Both the position numbers and the translations under genes were made by a program. This document shows positions 10,115-19,471 of a stretch of 64,000 bases of DNA, one piece after another (position 1 is the stretch's first letter; every line of letters starts with the position of its first letter). Below the pieces are notes generated by a model. That model was not told where the DNA came from. It saw nothing but the letters and a program-made list of their open reading frames with translations, and ran no database searches. The stretch covers positions 1-64,000 of the forward strand of contig JAQUUC010000001.1 of the NCBI GenBank assembly GCA_028694105.1, read 5' to 3'. This DNA comes from Hespellia sp. GTDB taxonomy: Bacteria > Bacillota > Clostridia > Lachnospirales > Lachnospiraceae.

Positions 10115-11133
10115 AAAGTAACTCCTTTGTCTCCGCTTTCGATATGTCCGACAACATAAGGCTCTTCGCCTGCCGCTTTGATTGCTGCCATTGTCTTATC
10201 AACATCAGCTTCCTCTACAGCGAGCACCATGCCAAGTCCCATGTTAAATGTATTGTACATTGCCTGTTCTTCGATATCGCCATCTTCTGCAAGCATCTTG
10301 AAAATCGGAGGAATCGGATAGCTGTCCTTCTTTACAACTGCATGTGTGCCTTCTTTTAACATACGGGGAATATTCTCATAGAAACCACCGCCCGTGATAT
10401 GGCTGCACGCAACCACGCGGACACCTGCATCTTTGATGCTGCGGAGAGCTTTTACATAAATCTTTGTCGGAGCAAGCAGTGCTTCGCCAAGTGTTGTTCC
10501 AAGACTGTCATAATAAGTCTCCAACGCTTCTTTTTTCATGTTGAATACTTTTCTTACAAGAGAAAATCCATTGCTATGTACACCGGAGGAAGCCATACCA
10601 ATCAGTACATTTCCTGCTTTTAATTCTTTTCCAGTGATTAAATCTTTCTCATCGACAACACCAACTGCGAAGCCCGCAAGATCATATTCCTCTATTGGAT
10701 AAAATCCCGGCATCTCTGCAGTCTCTCCGCCAATCAGTGCCGCGTTTGACTGCTTGCAGCCTTCTGCCACACCACTTACGATCGTCGCAATTTTTTCAGG
10801 CTCATTCTTGCCACATGCGATATAGTCGAGGAAGAATAAAGGTTCTCCGCCTGCACAGGCAATATCATTCACACACATTGCCACACAGTCGATACCGATT
10901 GTGTCATGCTTATCCAGTGTGAATGCTAATTTCAATTTCGTTCCGACTCCGTCTGTACCTGATACCAGTGTTGGTTTTTCCATATCCTTGAACTTCTCCA
11001 TTGAGAATGCTCCCGAAAAACCGCCAATGTTCGTCAGTACTTCTGATCTCATTGTCTCCTGTACGTGTTTTTTCATCAGCTCCACTGATTTGTAACCAGC
11101 CTCAATATCTACACCTGCGTTTTTGTAATCCAT
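10108..11133 (-). CDS. purM: phosphoribosylformylglycinamidine cyclo-ligase
   Basis: MDYKNAGVDIEAGYKSVELMKKHV; GTDGVGTKLKLA; SSGVHSNGFSLVRKV. Confidence 0.97.
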   Translation of the reverse strand: MDYKNAGVDIEAGYKSVELMKKHVQETMRSEVLTNIGGFSGAFSMEKFKDMEKPTLVSGTDGVGTKLKLAFTLDKHDTIGIDCVAMCVNDIACAGGEPLFFLDYIACGKNEPEKIATIVSGVAEGCKQSNAALIGGETAEMPGFYPIEEYDLAGFAVGVVDEKDLITGKELKAGNVLIGMASSGVHSNGFSLVRKVFNMKKEALETYYDSLGTTLGEALLAPTKIYVKALRSIKDAGVRVVACSHITGGGFYENIPRMLKEGTHAVVKKDSYPIPPIFKMLAEDGDIEEQAMYNTFNMGLGMVLAVEEADVDKTMAAIKAAGEEPYVVGHIESGDKGVTLC

Positions 11134-11196
11134 AATCTTCTCCTATTCTTCTTCCCTGCTCTCTGGCAACGGCGTTTTTATTCTTTTGTTTTCTTA

Positions 11197-11709
11197 TTAC
11201 ATCTCTCTGATATATTCAGCGTGTCCGATTTTATCTAATTTCTCGGCTTTTCCCTGTACAGTTTCTTTCATTTCCTTCGAATGTGCTTTTAATCGCTCCA
11301 GTAATTCCGGATCAGACATTGCCAGCATTCTTGCTGCCAGAATCGCCGCATTCATACCGCCGTCAATTGCAACGGTGGCAACCGGAATTCCCGGTGGCAT
11401 CTGCACGATTGAATACAGTGCGTCTGTGCCCTCTAAATTTTTGCCTGACATTGGGATTCCAATGACCGGCATCGGGAAGATTGCTGCGCACATTCCCGGA
11501 AGATGTGCTGCCATTCCAGCCCCTGCAATGATCACTTTAAATCCTTTTGCCTCCGCACTTTTCGCATAATCGAAAAATACATCCGGCTCACGATGTGCCG
11601 AGATAATGGTCATCTCATAATCAATTCCCAACTTTTCCAGCATGTCTGCTGCTTTCCCCATGACCTTAAGGTCTGAGTCACTCCCCATAACAATTCCAAC
11701 TTTTGCCAT
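11197..11709 (-). CDS. purE: 5-(carboxyamino)imidazole ribonucleotide mutase
   Basis: VGIVMGSDSDLKVM; SAHREPDVFFDYA; AGMAAHLPGMCA. Confidence 0.97.
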   Translation of the reverse strand: MAKVGIVMGSDSDLKVMGKAADMLEKLGIDYEMTIISAHREPDVFFDYAKSAEAKGFKVIIAGAGMAAHLPGMCAAIFPMPVIGIPMSGKNLEGTDALYSIVQMPPGIPVATVAIDGGMNAAILAARMLAMSDPELLERLKAHSKEMKETVQGKAEKLDKIGHAEYIREM

Positions 11710-11731
11710 GTGTTTTCCACCTTTCTGTACT

Positions 11732-13795
11732 TTATTTTATCAATTCATCAAATGGTTTATTCAGGATTTCTGTTCCATTTAGGACAAACCGTCCATCTTT
11801 CAATAGTATAATATCTTTTCCCTCTTTTGTCACTACACAGATTGATTCTAATTCCTCATACGGAATCGTAATATCTGTATGACATCCGAAATAAGCTTTT
11901 GAGACATCTTCTTTTCGCAGCGAGGAAATAGAATTGTCCTTCGCGATAATCTCTTTTCCATTCGGGTTGTACACACGAATATCCTCACTCCAGCTGTAAC
12001 ATGTATCTCCCACCGCAAAATGAGGTCCCATCTTCTCTGCAATCAGAATCGGCATCTTCTCTTCGATTCCATAATTCTTTGCAGTCACATAGGCTGTCGT
12101 ATTGGTCCCGATTGCAAACTCACCGATTGGAAGCGTCTCATGGCTGTGCAGAATATTATCACGGATGTAATCCCTGTTCTGCTGTTCTGTGTCAAAATTA
12201 GTACAGCTGTAATCTGTAATCTTTCCATCCTGAAATGTAATCTTCAGATTCTGATACTGCAGTTCATTTAAATATACCCGGCTGACGAAGAGAATACCAT
12301 CCGTCCCTTCAAGCACCGGTGAAGTGAATGCTTCCCCTACCGGGATATTGACATCAGCCACGCAGTTCTCGAACTTCGTCTCCTTCTCCGGATTGGACAG
12401 AGGCCGCAGCTGTACCTTCAGATTGGTTTTGTTGTCATCCTTTCCGAGAATGTGTACATATTCGCCCTGATCAAGCGCATCAATCAGGGTCTGCTGTACC
12501 TTCTCATACACCTTCGCATCCAGCGTATTGATACGGATGACCTCATCAAAAATCTCACCATATTTTTCGCCAATCTCCGGAACCGGATATGCAACAATGG
12601 TAAAGCTGCGTTCCTCCCCTTTGATATACTGGTTCGTCAGCTGTCCCGACTTGTTATCATACAGAACAGAAAGTTCCTTTTGTGCGTCGGTGAGACTGAC
12701 TGCTTCTGTCTTGTTGGCCGGAACAAACGGCCGCTCTCCAAATATCTCCATCACCGCCGGCCCTGCAAATCCTGCCGCAAGCTCCCTATACTGTTCAAAT
12801 GTATTCTTCGTCACTTCCAGCTTTCGCTCCACCAGCTTCTTGTCCAAAAACAGTCCCTGATCACTTCGATGATCATACTCATACTGCTTGTTCGCAATCG
12901 CTCCGCAATATCCGATTTTGTATTGTTCCCGCTTCGTGATCACACTGCTGGCCGCACGGTAAATCGTTGGTGCAAGCCCCATCTTTTTGAAATTCTCAAT
13001 GGCAAGTCTGATCACTTTTTCAAAGCCAAGACTGTAGCGGATATTAACCGTCGATTTCTTTGACAGGTCTTTTCCCGTGTTCACAAATCCAATACGGTAT
13101 CCTTCTGTATAGACATCCGCCATCTTCTGCAGAGTCTCCTGCGGAAGGCTTCGCAGATGCGCGGCTGTTCCCAGTTCGTTTTCTGTAATATATTCTCCGA
13201 ACCGGTAGAGATATGCATCATCATCCAAATCTGCATTCAAAATAATGTCTGTTGCAAAGGTGCACATTGGATCAATCTGTTCCAACACACGATCTGCCTG
13301 AAACACATCGCAATAGTCACTGACATACCAGTACAGAATATCCTTCACGGTTTTTTTCAGGGGCTTATCATCGCCCTCGAAGCAGGTATATATTTCCAAA
13401 AACAACTCGTTACAGATGGACAGATATTCGATATTCTCTTCAAATGCATACGGAATCTCGCTGCGGATCTCTGTGTATAAAAAACAGAGCAGCTGACCGT
13501 AAGATGGTCCGAGTTTTTGCACCGCCACAGAAGGGTTCGCATAACTCTTTTCATAATTAGATTCCAGAATATCCTCATACAGCTCCTGATTGACAGCCTT
13601 CTTTTGCGCGAGGCTAAGTGTCTCCCATTCCTGTCTGTTCAACAGCCGGTATATTTCATCTATTTTCAAAATAAACCGCGATACCTGTGTGAAATAATCC
13701 CGAAACTGCTCCCCGGCACTCTCTTCCGCCGGAATCTGACTGATTCGTTCCACCGTCAGGTCGTAACGCTCTTTAATTTCTTCTGTGAATTCCAT
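11732..13795 (-). CDS. aminopeptidase, M29-like (687 aa)
   Basis: C-terminal half with IPVGEAFTSPV, IGEFAIGTNTTAYV, MGPHFAVGDTCYS and E/H metal-ligand pattern of M29 aminopeptidases. Confidence 0.7.
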   Translation of the reverse strand: MEFTEEIKERYDLTVERISQIPAEESAGEQFRDYFTQVSRFILKIDEIYRLLNRQEWETLSLAQKKAVNQELYEDILESNYEKSYANPSVAVQKLGPSYGQLLCFLYTEIRSEIPYAFEENIEYLSICNELFLEIYTCFEGDDKPLKKTVKDILYWYVSDYCDVFQADRVLEQIDPMCTFATDIILNADLDDDAYLYRFGEYITENELGTAAHLRSLPQETLQKMADVYTEGYRIGFVNTGKDLSKKSTVNIRYSLGFEKVIRLAIENFKKMGLAPTIYRAASSVITKREQYKIGYCGAIANKQYEYDHRSDQGLFLDKKLVERKLEVTKNTFEQYRELAAGFAGPAVMEIFGERPFVPANKTEAVSLTDAQKELSVLYDNKSGQLTNQYIKGEERSFTIVAYPVPEIGEKYGEIFDEVIRINTLDAKVYEKVQQTLIDALDQGEYVHILGKDDNKTNLKVQLRPLSNPEKETKFENCVADVNIPVGEAFTSPVLEGTDGILFVSRVYLNELQYQNLKITFQDGKITDYSCTNFDTEQQNRDYIRDNILHSHETLPIGEFAIGTNTTAYVTAKNYGIEEKMPILIAEKMGPHFAVGDTCYSWSEDIRVYNPNGKEIIAKDNSISSLRKEDVSKAYFGCHTDITIPYEELESICVVTKEGKDIILLKDGRFVLNGTEILNKPFDELIK

Positions 13796-13796
13796 G

Positions 13797-14234
13797 TTAG
13801 ATAAGACCTCCTACAAATATAATTCCCATGCCCAGAACAAGAAGACCATTACATATTCCCCCAATACGGCAGGTTATGTAATTCTTATCGCGTTCCCGCC
13901 GGCCCTTGATGGCTGCATAAATTCCATGTGCTGCAAGCAGAAATGCTATGATGCCGAAAGCTCCGATGATTCCACCGGCTTTTCCACCACATAAAAACGA
14001 AATCAAAATACAATACAGCAAGAGACCCGCCGAACCACCGGCATATCTGCAGGAGCGTATCCCCATAGTGGAATGTCTCCGCTTCACCTGCCCGAACCGT
14101 CTCTGGCCTTTTTTTCTCCGCTCCCGTTCTTTCTCACGTTCCCGTTCTTTTTTTTGATTAGTATATTCGTTCCTTGCCTCTTGAATTTTTTCTTTTATCT
14201 GATGATTTGTTTCTTGTATTTTTTCCTTTAACAT
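13797..14234 (-). CDS. small membrane protein of unknown function (DUF6142-like) with charged KERE-rich N-terminus
   Basis: 145 aa, three hydrophobic segments, low-complexity KKEREREKERERRKK. Confidence 0.65.
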   Translation of the reverse strand: MLKEKIQETNHQIKEKIQEARNEYTNQKKEREREKERERRKKGQRRFGQVKRRHSTMGIRSCRYAGGSAGLLLYCILISFLCGGKAGGIIGAFGIIAFLLAAHGIYAAIKGRRERDKNYITCRIGGICNGLLVLGMGIIFVGGLI

Positions 14235-14682
14235 GAGCTCTCCTCAAAGCATAAAAAATTGCAAATATGAGATGTCCGATGATGCCGCCAATCGTATTGA
14301 GCAGCAGATCATCCACATCAAAACTTCCCACCTTCGTAATCAACTGGAATATCTCGACACAAAGGCTCAGTCCGAACGTACACAGCAGTGAAGCAAAAAA
14401 GCTCTTATACCTGCTGGCCATCGGAACAAAAAATCCAAGTGGAATAAAAATCAGTATATTTCCCGCCAGATTTTCGAACACAGCAAACGTACCCAGTGTT
14501 GCCTGATTCTCCCAGAATCTGCGGATTTCTTTGAACAATACCAGATTATAACGATAGTTGCTCATCTCTCCGCTTCGTCCATACCAGTCTGAAAATATAA
14601 GAAAGTAAACCAGAAATACAAGGTAAGAGGCAAACAGAATCTTGCCCGCTATTCGCATTCTTTTTTCCTGATGCACCCTCAA
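14158..14682 (-). CDS. VanZ family protein
   Basis: NLAGNILIFIPLGFFVP...LSLCVEIFQLITKVGSFDVDDLLLNTIGGIIGH, a VanZ signature. Confidence 0.88.
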   Translation of the reverse strand: MRVHQEKRMRIAGKILFASYLVFLVYFLIFSDWYGRSGEMSNYRYNLVLFKEIRRFWENQATLGTFAVFENLAGNILIFIPLGFFVPMASRYKSFFASLLCTFGLSLCVEIFQLITKVGSFDVDDLLLNTIGGIIGHLIFAIFYALRRAHVKGKNTRNKSSDKRKNSRGKERIY

Positions 14683-15359
14683 TTTCTCACTCCATATTGT
14701 TCATAATATGCGTCGATTGCATCCTTTAATGTATCATCAATCAACACATCTCCATTACATTCTTTGTTGTATAAATGTTCAACAACTTCTTCCATCGATA
14801 CAATTGCCTTTGCTTCAAATCCGTACTTCTCACGAATCTCATCCAGTGCACCCATCTTACCGCCAAGTCCTACTTCCATGCGGTTTAAAGAAACCATCAG
14901 TCCGAGAATCTGAACATCTCCCTGCGCCTGAATAATTGGGAAGGTCTCTTCGATTGATTTCCCCGATGTTGTCACATCTTCAATGATAACGACCTTGTCT
15001 CCATCTTTGATTTTGCTTCCGAGAAGGATGCCGGTGTCACCATGGTCTTTTACTTCCTTGCGGTTCGAACAGTAACGAATCTCTTTTCCGTACAATTTTG
15101 AAAATGCAATTGTCGTTGCAACGGAAAGTGGAATTCCCTTATATGCAGGACCGAACAGGACATCGAAGTCGCATCCGAAATTATCATGAATCGCTTTCGC
15201 ATAATATTCTCCGAGTCTCATGAGCTGTGATCCGGTCACATATGCTCCGGCATTCATAAAAAATGGTGATTTTCTGCCACTTTTCAACGTGAAATCTCCA
15301 AACTTTAATACATTGCTCTCTACCATAAATTCAATAAACTCACTTTTATAGCTTTCCAT
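14679..15359 (-). CDS. pyrE: orotate phosphoribosyltransferase
   Basis: Start MESYKSEFIEFMVESNVLKFGDFTLKSGRKSPFF; VVIIEDVTTSGKSIEE PRPP motif. Confidence 0.96.
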   Translation of the reverse strand: MESYKSEFIEFMVESNVLKFGDFTLKSGRKSPFFMNAGAYVTGSQLMRLGEYYAKAIHDNFGCDFDVLFGPAYKGIPLSVATTIAFSKLYGKEIRYCSNRKEVKDHGDTGILLGSKIKDGDKVVIIEDVTTSGKSIEETFPIIQAQGDVQILGLMVSLNRMEVGLGGKMGALDEIREKYGFEAKAIVSMEEVVEHLYNKECNGDVLIDDTLKDAIDAYYEQYGVRN

Positions 15360-15384
15360 TTTATTCTCCTTCTTATTCAAATTT

Positions 15385-16287
15385 TTATTTTACCAGCCCA
15401 ACCATCTCGCTCACTGACTCGAAATGATTCTGCTTCATATATTCCTCGATTCCATCTGCAATCTCCATTGTCACCGCAGGATGGAAGAAATTCGCTGTGC
15501 CGACTGATACCGCACTCGCTCCCGCAAGAATCATCTCGACTGCATCTGCCGTATTCGTAATTCCGCCCATGCCGATGATTGGAATCCGAACTGCATTTGC
15601 AGCTTCATATACCATACGGACTGCAATCGGATGAATCGCAGGGCCGGACACACCGCCGGTCTTATTCGCCAGAACGAATGCTCTCCGGTTGATATCGATC
15701 TTCATACCGGTCAGAGTATTGATCAGGGATACCGCGTCCGCACCGCCAGCTTCCACCGCTTTTGCCATCTCTGCAATGCTGGTCACATTCGGACTCAGTT
15801 TCATAATGACAGGCTGCTTTGCATATTTTTTCACTGCCTTTGTTATCTCTTCCGCCGCCTTTGGATTCTGCCCAAAAGCGATTCCTCCCTCTTTGACATT
15901 CGGGCAGGAAATGTTAATCTCCAGCATATCAATATCTTCCGATGCGAGACGTTCCACCACCTCACAGTAATCCTCGGTCGATTTTCCACAGACATTGACG
16001 ATAATCTTTGTGTCATATTTACGCAGGAACGGGATATCTCTCTCGCAGAATAAATCAATGCCAGGATTCTGCAGACCGACTGCATTCATCATTCCGCCAT
16101 AAATCTCTGCCACGCGGGGTGTCGGATTACCCTCCCACGGAATGTTCGCCACACCCTTCGTCGTCACAGCGCCAAGCCGGTTCAAATCCACGTACTCCTC
16201 AAACTCCGCTCCGGAGCCAAATGTGCCGGAAGCCACAGTAACCGGATTCTTCCATTCTACCCCTGCAATGTTCACTTTCATGTTCAT
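15385..16287 (-). CDS. pyrD: dihydroorotate dehydrogenase, catalytic subunit (type 1B)
   Basis: NPVTVASGTFGSG; LEINISCPNVKEGG; GMGGITNTADAVEMILAGASAVSVGTA. Confidence 0.96.
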   Translation of the reverse strand: MNMKVNIAGVEWKNPVTVASGTFGSGAEFEEYVDLNRLGAVTTKGVANIPWEGNPTPRVAEIYGGMMNAVGLQNPGIDLFCERDIPFLRKYDTKIIVNVCGKSTEDYCEVVERLASEDIDMLEINISCPNVKEGGIAFGQNPKAAEEITKAVKKYAKQPVIMKLSPNVTSIAEMAKAVEAGGADAVSLINTLTGMKIDINRRAFVLANKTGGVSGPAIHPIAVRMVYEAANAVRIPIIGMGGITNTADAVEMILAGASAVSVGTANFFHPAVTMEIADGIEEYMKQNHFESVSEMVGLVK

Positions 16288-17069
16288 CAGATCTCCACCT
16301 CCGTAGATAAGAATACCGGTCCGTCTTTACAGATACGTTTGTTATTCACATTGCTGTGATGATCTTTTTCTTTTGATTTACAGACACACGCAAGACATGC
16401 TCCGATTCCGCATGCCATACGTTCCTCCAGGGAAATGTAGCACTCTATATCCTTCTCTTCTGCAAACTGTTTGATTGCACGGAGCATCGGAGTCGGTCCA
16501 CATGCAAAAATCATATCTGCAGATAAATTGTGCTCAGCAACTGCATCCATGACATTTCCTTTGGTTCCCACACTTCCGTCTTCTGTGGAAATGTATACCT
16601 CGCCGTTTGCTTCAAACTGCTCCTTCAGGAATGTCTGGCTGTCCCGGTAGCCTGCCACAATCTGCTTCTTCCCGCACTTCATCTGCTTTGCGAGCTCGAG
16701 AATCGGAGGGACTCCGATTCCGCCGCCCATAAGAAATACACGCTTTCCCGCTGCTTTTTCAAATGGAAATCCATTGCCCAGAGGTCCGATCACAGGAAGT
16801 GTATCCCCCGCCTGCAGCTTTGAGAATTCTTCCGTTCCGGTGTTCTCTCCGGTCACACGGTATACAACTCTGAGTTTTTCATTCTCCGCATCAATTTCAC
16901 AGATACTGATTGGACGCGGAAGCAGCTTGCTTCCATCGTTCGTATACATCGAGATGAACTGTCCCGGCTTTGCGCTCTTTGCAGCTTCCGTCTGAATCCA
17001 CATGCTGAAGATTCCATCTGCCAGCATTTCCTGCGATGCAACAACTGCTATTTCCTTTTTTTTATTCAT
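16287..17069 (-). CDS. pyrK: dihydroorotate dehydrogenase electron transfer subunit
   Basis: FAD/NAD domain LMGGGIGVPPILELAKQM; C-terminal 2Fe-2S CGIGACLACVC. Confidence 0.95.
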   Translation of the reverse strand: MNKKKEIAVVASQEMLADGIFSMWIQTEAAKSAKPGQFISMYTNDGSKLLPRPISICEIDAENEKLRVVYRVTGENTGTEEFSKLQAGDTLPVIGPLGNGFPFEKAAGKRVFLMGGGIGVPPILELAKQMKCGKKQIVAGYRDSQTFLKEQFEANGEVYISTEDGSVGTKGNVMDAVAEHNLSADMIFACGPTPMLRAIKQFAEEKDIECYISLEERMACGIGACLACVCKSKEKDHHSNVNNKRICKDGPVFLSTEVEI

Positions 17070-17154
17070 CTGTTTTATTCGCTCCTATTTGTCATCTTTT
17101 TATTTCCTCAGGTCTTCGGCTTCCCCTGACTGAGCCTTCCCCTGACTCTCGCAC

Positions 17155-18081
17155 TTATCTCGCCTCAAGTGCACCGCCAATGTCTGCGATCATTGCCTCA
17201 ACAGCTGCTCTGGATGCATCACCGAAGTTCTCTGCGCCAAACTTCTCATATGCTTCCTGTTTGTATGCCGCGATGATTCCACGGGAAGAATTGACAATCG
17301 CGCCAAGTCCGTCCTCATTGAAGAAATGTACCAGATCTTTTCCCTGACCGCCCTGTGCACCGTAACCGGGAACCAGAATGTATGATTTAGGCATAATCTT
17401 ACGAAGGACTTTTCCCATCTCCGGATAAGTCGCACCCACAACTGCACCTATGTAGCTGTAGTCTTCGCCCATACATTCTTCGCCCCACGCAGCCACCTTC
17501 TCGCCCACAAGCTCGTAGAGCGGTCTGCCGTCAATCAGCTGGTCCTGAAACTCTCCGCTGGAAGGATTCGAAGTCTTAACCAGAATGAACAGACCTTTAT
17601 TCTCTTCCTGACACACCTTGATAAACGGATTGACTCCGTCACTTCCGAGATATGGATTCACGGTTGCAAAATCTTCATCGAACGGCACATAAGACTGGCT
17701 TCCAACCTGCACTCTTCCAAGATGTCCGACCGCGTATGCCGCAGATGTCGATCCGATATCGCCCCGCTTGATGTCACCAATGACAACAAGATCTTTTTCT
17801 TTGCAGTAATCCACTGTCTTTTTAAATGCCATAAGACCCGGAATTCCGAACTGCTCATACATTGCGATCTGTGGTTTTACCGCCGGAATCAAATCACAGG
17901 TCTTATCTACGATTTCTTTATTGAACTGCCAGATTGCCTCCGCAGCTCCCTCCAGTGTCTCTCCATATTCTGCAAATGCTTTTTTCTGTACATGCTCCGG
18001 AATGTAGCCCAGCATCGGATCGAGTCCAACAACAATCGGTGCTCCCGTCTCTTTAATCTTATTCTCTAATTTGTTAATCAT
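17155..18081 (-). CDS. pyrF: orotidine-5'-phosphate decarboxylase (long type)
   Basis: Start MINKLENKIKETGAPIVVGLDPML; VVIGDIKRGDIGSTSAAYA. Confidence 0.95.
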   Translation of the reverse strand: MINKLENKIKETGAPIVVGLDPMLGYIPEHVQKKAFAEYGETLEGAAEAIWQFNKEIVDKTCDLIPAVKPQIAMYEQFGIPGLMAFKKTVDYCKEKDLVVIGDIKRGDIGSTSAAYAVGHLGRVQVGSQSYVPFDEDFATVNPYLGSDGVNPFIKVCQEENKGLFILVKTSNPSSGEFQDQLIDGRPLYELVGEKVAAWGEECMGEDYSYIGAVVGATYPEMGKVLRKIMPKSYILVPGYGAQGGQGKDLVHFFNEDGLGAIVNSSRGIIAAYKQEAYEKFGAENFGDASRAAVEAMIADIGGALEAR

Positions 18082-18157
18082 CTCTTCGCCCTCCATAAAA
18101 TTACATATGTAGCTAGTTTACCATATTTGACACAAAATTTAAACATACACATCGACA

Positions 18158-18188
18158 AAAAATGGGATAGTTGTCATAAACTATCCCA
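18158..18188 (-). terminator. intrinsic terminator of the ftsE-ctpA gene string
   Basis: Minus strand TGGGATAG-N10-CTATCCCATTTTTTG just beyond the ctpA stop. Confidence 0.8.
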
Positions 18189-18204
18189 TCAAATCTGCCT
18201 ATAT

Positions 18205-19452
18205 TTATTGTTCTGTCTGCTGCATCTGTCCCGTCACAACTTCCACCGCCTTGTCGAGCTGGTTATCTGCGTCAGGATTTTCTGCATTTTCCTCATATTC
18301 CACTTCTACATCCGGGGCAATTCCCTTTTTGTTGACACTGCGTCCGTTCGGTGTGAAATACTCCGCCGTCGTAATTTTTAAATACGTTCCGTCCTGCAAA
18401 TTCAGGATGGGCTGTACCACGCCCTTTCCGTATGTTGTCGTTCCGACCACCGTACCGACTTCATAATCCTGCACCGCTCCGGTAAAAATTTCAGATGCGC
18501 TTGCGCTGTTCCCGTTCACAAGAATCGCGAGCGGTTTGTCGAACCCGCTGTCATTTTCACAGGTATAATCGGTTCGCTTACCGTTCTTATCCTCTGTGTA
18601 TACGATCGTTCCCTTCGGAAGCAGCAGCCGCAGCATATCGCAGGTAGTCTCTACATTTCCGCCCGGGTTGGAGCGAAGGTCAATGACAAGACCTGCCATT
18701 CCCTGATTTTGAAGGTCACTCAGAGCGGTCGAAAACTGATCGTAGGTCACCGTATCAAATTCACTGACACGGATGTATCCAACGTTATTTGCTCTCATCT
18801 CGTAATTCACGGTCTGCTGCTCAATCTTCGCTCTCGTTGCCGTCACATCCACCTGATCCAGCGAATCGCCGCGATACACATGAAGAACCACATCCGTTCC
18901 TTCCTCACCTTTGATCCAGCTCACAATCTCAGTCAGATCTTCGTCTTTGATTTCATGATCATCTACCTGATAAATGATATCGCCTTCTGTCAGTCCCGCT
19001 TTCTGCGCCGGTGAGTCATCATAGACATTCATGACGACCACATAGTCCGTGGTCGCATCCTGCGACAGAACCGCACCTACACCACTGTATTCTCCCGATG
19101 TACTCTCCTCGAGAATTTTCGATGCTTCCTCATCGTAATATACCGAATACGGATCATTCAACCCGCTGATATATCCTTCATAAATTCCATTCTGCAAATC
19201 TTCATCTGTCACATCGTACAGATAATAGCGGTCTATCAGTCCGCGAAGCAGATTCAGCTTCGTCTCAGTACTGCTCGTTAAGACCTCCTTGTTCGAAGAT
19301 CCCACACCGCCAAATATTTTAAAGTATCCGACAGTTCCAATCACAGCAACCAGAAGGAACATAACAAGGGCGCCCGTGAGCGCCCCTTTTAAAAATCTTC
19401 TGTCCTTCTTTGGTTGATCCATTTGATATAATTCTTCATTCTGATTTTCCAT
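18205..19452 (-). CDS. S41 family peptidase (CtpA-like, PDZ domain)
   Basis: PDZ (VVMNVYDDSPAQKAGLTEGDIIYQVDD); VIDLRSNPGG; GNSASASEIFTGAVQD; YGKGVVQ. Confidence 0.94.
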   Translation of the reverse strand: MENQNEELYQMDQPKKDRRFLKGALTGALVMFLLVAVIGTVGYFKIFGGVGSSNKEVLTSSTETKLNLLRGLIDRYYLYDVTDEDLQNGIYEGYISGLNDPYSVYYDEEASKILEESTSGEYSGVGAVLSQDATTDYVVVMNVYDDSPAQKAGLTEGDIIYQVDDHEIKDEDLTEIVSWIKGEEGTDVVLHVYRGDSLDQVDVTATRAKIEQQTVNYEMRANNVGYIRVSEFDTVTYDQFSTALSDLQNQGMAGLVIDLRSNPGGNVETTCDMLRLLLPKGTIVYTEDKNGKRTDYTCENDSGFDKPLAILVNGNSASASEIFTGAVQDYEVGTVVGTTTYGKGVVQPILNLQDGTYLKITTAEYFTPNGRSVNKKGIAPDVEVEYEENAENPDADNQLDKAVEVVTGQMQQTEQ

Positions 19453-19471
19453 TTTAAGTCCTGACTTTCTT

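Noticed and set aside
11134-11731. Purine riboswitch upstream of purE or purM
   Set aside because: The purE upstream gap is only 22 bp and the 63-bp purM-purE gap shows no aptamer-like conserved core.
12452-13063. 203-aa plus-strand ORF opposite the M29 peptidase gene
   Set aside because: Antisense shadow ORF; the minus-strand protein is coherent end to end.
18082-18204. PyrR attenuator upstream of pyrF
   Set aside because: The only strong hairpin here is the terminator of the upstream ctpA gene; no anti-terminator or PyrR-binding loop could be recognised.
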